Assembly: GCA_018969455.1 (NCBI GenBank)
Contig: JAGWYI010000005.1
Span: 1 to 25,075 of the forward strand
Reading direction: 5' to 3'
DNA from: Bacteroidota bacterium
Lineage (GTDB): Bacteria; Bacteroidota; Bacteroidia; Chitinophagales; Saprospiraceae
Length of the DNA: 25,075 bases
How positions within the stretch are numbered: the stretch's first letter is position 1; each line of letters begins with the position of its first letter. Below are positions 21,855 through 25,075 of this stretch, piece after piece. Made by a program: the position numbers and the translations under genes. Under the pieces are notes generated by a model. The model had not been told where the DNA came from. It saw only the letters and a program-made list of their open reading frames with translations, and did no database searches.

Positions 21855-22913
21855 TTAAAGGTGGTTTAGTTCGATAAGGGGTAAAGAAACGGTGAAATAT
21901 TGCTGGGAAACAATAGTTTCTACATTTCGATCAGTTAGCATGTGATAGCGTGCCCGGATGTTCTCCAGGCCCACGCCTGTCGAATCCATGCATTGGTTTT
22001 TGCGTTGCAGGTTGTTGCGTACAATCAGGTTGGGGCTGTCTTTGCCCTGCATGAGCACTTCGATGTGAAGCGGTTTTTCGGTCGAAATAACATTGTGTTT
22101 GATGGCATTTTCAAACAACATTTGCAGCGACAAGGGTACAATAGCCATGCCTTTGACCGGTTCCGAGAGATCAATTTGAACTTTCAGGTTTTCTCCAAAA
22201 CGTTCTTTGAGCAAATAAACGTACGATTGCAAATAATCGAGTTCTTCCGATAAAGTGATCACCCGGGCATCGCGGCTTTCGAGCACATAGCGGTAAACCT
22301 TGCTGAGTTGCTGTACAAAACGCACCGCTTTGTCGGAGTCTTCCGGGATCAGGTAAATCAGGGTATTCAAACTGTTGAATAGGAAGTGCGGGTTTACCTG
22401 ATTGCGCAGCCCTTCCAGCTGCGATTCTACGTTTTTGCGTTCCAAATCAGCTTTTTCTGCAGTGGCGCGCTGTAATTGAAGGTAAAATGACAAGGCCTCA
22501 TACAGCAAGATGATGAAAGACGACATCAACAAGGCACTGATAAACTCAACGATCGTATTGGGTTCGCTGTGGTGATCGGGAATAATTTGCGTAAAAATGG
22601 CCTTGAGTACTCCATTAACGGTAAAATTGATGACAATAAATACCAGCAACATTAAAAACAGGCGTGGCCAAAGTTGGTGTGCATGCGGCAGTTTAAGTCG
22701 GATGGATCGATAAGACCAACGCAGGGTGAACCAAAAGGACCCGGTATAAATAAAGGACATCGGGATGCACACCATGAGAAAGGGGTAGTCGCCTTTGACA
22801 TAGTGTTCGTTGAATAAAAGCAAAGAAATGAGGATGCTTGCTACGGGCAAACCCAAAATAATGATCCATTTATCATCAAATCCGACAATTTCCTGGAAGC
22901 ACTGTTTCTTCAT
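21855..22913 (-). CDS. LytS/YehU-type sensor histidine kinase
   Basis: This 352-residue kinase has four N-terminal membrane helices (WIIILGLPVASILISLLLF, FLMVCIPMSFIYTGSFWFTL, LFLMLLVFIVINFTVNGVL, FISALLMSSFIILLYEALSF) and a short coiled coil. The His_kinase domain follows, with phospho-acceptor His176 in NQVNPHFLFNSLN. The ATP-binding N-box is FENAIKHN (267-274), and TGVGLENIRARY (312-323) is the G-box. No large periplasmic sensor domain exists, so the signal is probably sensed in the membrane or through a partner. It is paired with the LytTR regulator 10 bases downstream. The start at ATG 22913 lies 30 bases after a long hairpin that separates it from the TonB receptor gene. Confidence 0.95.
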   Translation of the reverse strand: MKKQCFQEIVGFDDKWIIILGLPVASILISLLLFNEHYVKGDYPFLMVCIPMSFIYTGSFWFTLRWSYRSIRLKLPHAHQLWPRLFLMLLVFIVINFTVNGVLKAIFTQIIPDHHSEPNTIVEFISALLMSSFIILLYEALSFYLQLQRATAEKADLERKNVESQLEGLRNQVNPHFLFNSLNTLIYLIPEDSDKAVRFVQQLSKVYRYVLESRDARVITLSEELDYLQSYVYLLKERFGENLKVQIDLSEPVKGMAIVPLSLQMLFENAIKHNVISTEKPLHIEVLMQGKDSPNLIVRNNLQRKNQCMDSTGVGLENIRARYHMLTDRNVETIVSQQYFTVSLPLIELNHL

Positions 22914-22942
22914 GGCATTTTTTTATCTGAACAATGGAAAGC

Positions 22943-22981
22943 AACGCATGTCTTTTTGGGTGGACAAAAAAGACATGCGTT
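22943..22981 (-). terminator. Long hairpin between TonB receptor and histidine kinase genes
   Basis: A perfect 15-base-pair inverted repeat (AACGCATGTCTTTTT and its complement) closes a nine-base loop. On the minus strand it begins 17 bases after the receptor stop and ends 30 bases before the kinase ATG. No T run follows the stem, so it is not a classical intrinsic terminator; it may be a weak terminator, an attenuator or an RNA processing and stability element that sets different expression levels for receptor and kinase. Confidence 0.6.
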
Positions 22982-22997
22982 TGGGTTCGTGTGCGGC

Positions 22998-25075
22998 TTA
23001 AAACTCTACCCGATACAACACATCGGGAAAGAAACCGATCTGGTTGATGCGACCCACTTCTCCCCGAACGGTATTGTAGCGCATGGCGAAGATATTTTTG
23101 CGGTTGGTAACATTTTGGAAATCAAGAAAAAATGTTTGGGAAAGCTTGCGTTTGGCCGAGTTGGTACGGTATCCGAATTTCACATCCCAGCGCATGTAAT
23201 AATCCTGTCGCTTGCTGAAGGCCTGACTGTCGTAAATCACTTCTTTTCCGGCCAATTTGCTGGCTCCAAGATTGACAGGAGAATATGGCCTGCCACCCGC
23301 CGTAGTAAATTTGGTGTCAAAGGTGAAGGCTGTGCGTCCGCTGGAACCCAGTTTCCACTCCTTGCCACCCAACACATTGAATACATATTGGCCATTGAAT
23401 GCCGTAGAGCGCTCCACGCCATCGGAACCTTTGTAGCGTGAGTCGAAAATGCTGGTGGTAATCAAGGCATAATAACCCATGGAGAAGAATTTTTCTATGG
23501 TCAATTCGGCGCCCACGTTGTGGCCAGTGCCCTTGTTTACCAGGTTTACTTTATCCGGGAACACAAAATCGGCCCCGGCGTTCAGCAAGGAAAAGGAACT
23601 GATATTGGATTCTACGGGGGCTTTATCAATCCATTGGTAATAGGTTTCGGCCTTGATGCGCCAGTTTTGGGCTGGTTTGAAGTCGTAGCCCAACACGAGG
23701 TGCTGGCTGCGGGTAAATTTAAGGTTTTCATTGGATGGGCGGGTACTTCCATCAGAAAGTTGTTCGCGGAAGAAAAATACGGGCAAGGGTTGGGTTTGGT
23801 GGTGCATGCCGTATCCCAGGCTCAATTTGTGTTTGGGCGCTACCTGAAAATTGAGTGCTGCGCGGGGTTCCAGGGCAAAATTCCGGGTTTTGTCGAAGTA
23901 CAAGGCGTGCAAGCCGCCGTTCAAGGTAACTTTTTTGGTCAAACGATATTGTGCCTGACCATAGCCTTCCAGGGTATTCACTGCGCCGTTGAAATCGCGT
24001 TGCAGGTACCAGTCGGGCTTCCCATCGCCGTTCAAATCGGGCGTGGCTTCCCGCGTGTTCACGTAGGTATCGAGGTGCTGGTTTTGAATCAATACGCCGG
24101 TTCTAATATTTAAACGGCTGTTGATCTTGTTGTTGTAATAGGAAGACAGGCGAAAAACGCTGAGGCCGTCTTTTACATCGTTTAGTTGGTAAGGCTGGCC
24201 GTTGTCGCTGAGGTTCAAATCATCCGACCAGAATTTGGTTCCGGAGTAGGATGCGCTGAGCACGGTGCGCACATAGGAATGGTCATTGAGCAGCACGTTG
24301 TGTTTGAGGCCCAAAATGCCAAATTTGGAACGGTTGTAGGAATTTTGGTCGGGATTGGCAAACAAATCGGTGGTGTCAATTTCGGCGCCCAGGAAATCGA
24401 TGGAGCTGTACGCGCCGATGCCAAAAAGGGAGACTTTGCCTATTTTGGTGTTGCCAAAATCCAGGTTGAAACTCAGGTCTTTGTATTTGGGCAAGGCAGC
24501 AGTGCCAAAACTAAGGCCTGCGGCACTGGCCAGTTCCACGAAAGAGTGGCGGTAGGCAACTACAAAGGAACCATCGTGTTTTTTATTGAACGGGCCCTCC
24601 ACGAGGGCTTCCAGTCCGGTAAAAGCACCCAATTGAGCCATTGCCTCGAATTTGTCTATGTTGCCGGTGCGCAAATTGATGTCGAACACACCTGCTGTTG
24701 CGTTGCCGTATTCCGCCGGAAAAGCGCCGGTAAGGAAGTCGGAATTGGCAATCAGGTTGGGGTTGAGCGCCGAAACCGGTCCACCGGTAGTGCCCAGGGT
24801 GCTGAAGTGGTTCGGGTTTGGAATCGGGATGCCTTCCATGCGCCACAAAACGCCGGTGGGCGAATTGCCGCGAATGACAATGTCGTTGCGGGCGTCGTTG
24901 TTGGCCGCGACCCCGGCAAAATTGGTCACCAAACGGCCAATGTCGGATCGGCCGCCGGAGTAGCGCCGCACCTCTTCCATGTTGAATTGTCGCGCCGAAA
25001 TGGCCGCCATTTCGTTCATGGGCTTGTCTTTGTCGCTTTTGGCGGTAATGACCACCTCGTTTACCTTGTTGTAGG
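22998..25075 (-). CDS. TonB-dependent outer-membrane receptor, N-terminus cut by window edge
   Basis: A partial TonB-dependent receptor of about 690 residues that enters from the right edge. The first visible residues (YNKVNEVVITAKSDK) are the junction that usually links an N-terminal carboxypeptidase-like beta domain to the plug, so the signal peptide and that domain are missing. The GTG at 25055 is not the true start. The plug contains DIVIRGNSPTGVLWRMEGIP and the barrel begins near FPAEYGNATAGVFDINLRTG. The C-terminus (QIGFFPDVLYRVEF) ends in phenylalanine, as expected for BAM-dependent barrels. Such receptors import siderophores, oligosaccharides, peptides or cobalamin using TonB energy. 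No SusD-like gene follows; instead a LytS/LytTR pair does, after a long hairpin. Confidence 0.93.
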   Translation of the reverse strand, partial: YNKVNEVVITAKSDKDKPMNEMAAISARQFNMEEVRRYSGGRSDIGRLVTNFAGVAANNDARNDIVIRGNSPTGVLWRMEGIPIPNPNHFSTLGTTGGPVSALNPNLIANSDFLTGAFPAEYGNATAGVFDINLRTGNIDKFEAMAQLGAFTGLEALVEGPFNKKHDGSFVVAYRHSFVELASAAGLSFGTAALPKYKDLSFNLDFGNTKIGKVSLFGIGAYSSIDFLGAEIDTTDLFANPDQNSYNRSKFGILGLKHNVLLNDHSYVRTVLSASYSGTKFWSDDLNLSDNGQPYQLNDVKDGLSVFRLSSYYNNKINSRLNIRTGVLIQNQHLDTYVNTREATPDLNGDGKPDWYLQRDFNGAVNTLEGYGQAQYRLTKKVTLNGGLHALYFDKTRNFALEPRAALNFQVAPKHKLSLGYGMHHQTQPLPVFFFREQLSDGSTRPSNENLKFTRSQHLVLGYDFKPAQNWRIKAETYYQWIDKAPVESNISSFSLLNAGADFVFPDKVNLVNKGTGHNVGAELTIEKFFSMGYYALITTSIFDSRYKGSDGVERSTAFNGQYVFNVLGGKEWKLGSSGRTAFTFDTKFTTAGGRPYSPVNLGASKLAGKEVIYDSQAFSKRQDYYMRWDVKFGYRTNSAKRKLSQTFFLDFQNVTNRKNIFAMRYNTVRGEVGRINQIGFFPDVLYRVEF

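Noticed and set aside
1..25075. CRISPR arrays, tRNA or rRNA genes, insertion sequences, prophage
   Set aside because: No regularly spaced repeats, tRNA cloverleaf, transposase, integrase or phage structural gene could be seen on either strand.

Overview
The window looks like a chromosomal segment of a Bacteroidota bacterium, probably from the Saprospiria or a related environmental lineage. Several signs agree. There is a type IX secretion (T9SS) cargo with the C-terminal sorting domain. Bacteroidota-type -7 elements (TAnnTTTG) stand before many genes, and Shine-Dalgarno sequences are generally absent. A DUF2851 protein, a TonB-dependent receptor and a LytS/LytTR two-component pair are also present. 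I see no tRNA, rRNA, CRISPR array, insertion sequence or phage gene. No gene-free stretch exceeds about 150 bases.

Layout. Bases 1-2590 (minus) hold the N-terminal 863 residues of a Dna2-like nuclease-helicase that runs off the left edge. A small four-helix membrane protein (plus) and an acidic protein of unknown function (minus) follow. Next come a class I glutamine amidotransferase (plus), a MacB/FtsX-type ABC permease (minus), and a plus-strand run of pgeF, smpB and a PAP2-like membrane protein. From 12480 down to 7912 the minus strand carries yigZ and pabB, then a tightly coupled four-gene unit: FkbM methyltransferase, VanX-like D,D-dipeptidase, MazG-like pyrophosphohydrolase and alpha/beta hydrolase. 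DUF2851 (plus) meets a class III aminotransferase (minus) head-on. A CBS-CBS-ACT protein and the T9SS cargo follow on the plus strand, ending in a strong intrinsic terminator. An aldose-1-epimerase-like enzyme and an APC amino acid permease come next. The right end (minus) is a TonB-dependent receptor cut by the right edge, followed by a LytS-type histidine kinase and a LytTR response regulator.

How the genes fit together. Most of the window is housekeeping and envelope biology: tmRNA rescue (smpB), folate precursor synthesis (pabB), peptidoglycan quality control (pgeF), cell-wall dipeptide cleavage (VanX-like), nucleotide clean-up (MazG) and surface or secreted products (FkbM, T9SS cargo, TonB receptor). 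The genome is very compact. All five convergent gene pairs have stop codons at most 8 bases apart or overlapping, and no intrinsic terminator lies between them.

I found no clear new multi-gene defence system. The most interesting items are the nuclease-helicase, the DUF2851 protein with its C-terminal cysteine cluster and a 12-base tandem repeat ending at its start codon, the FkbM gene whose ATG is out of frame by one base in an A8 tract, the long hairpin between the TonB receptor and its two-component system, and the palindrome over the permease promoter.
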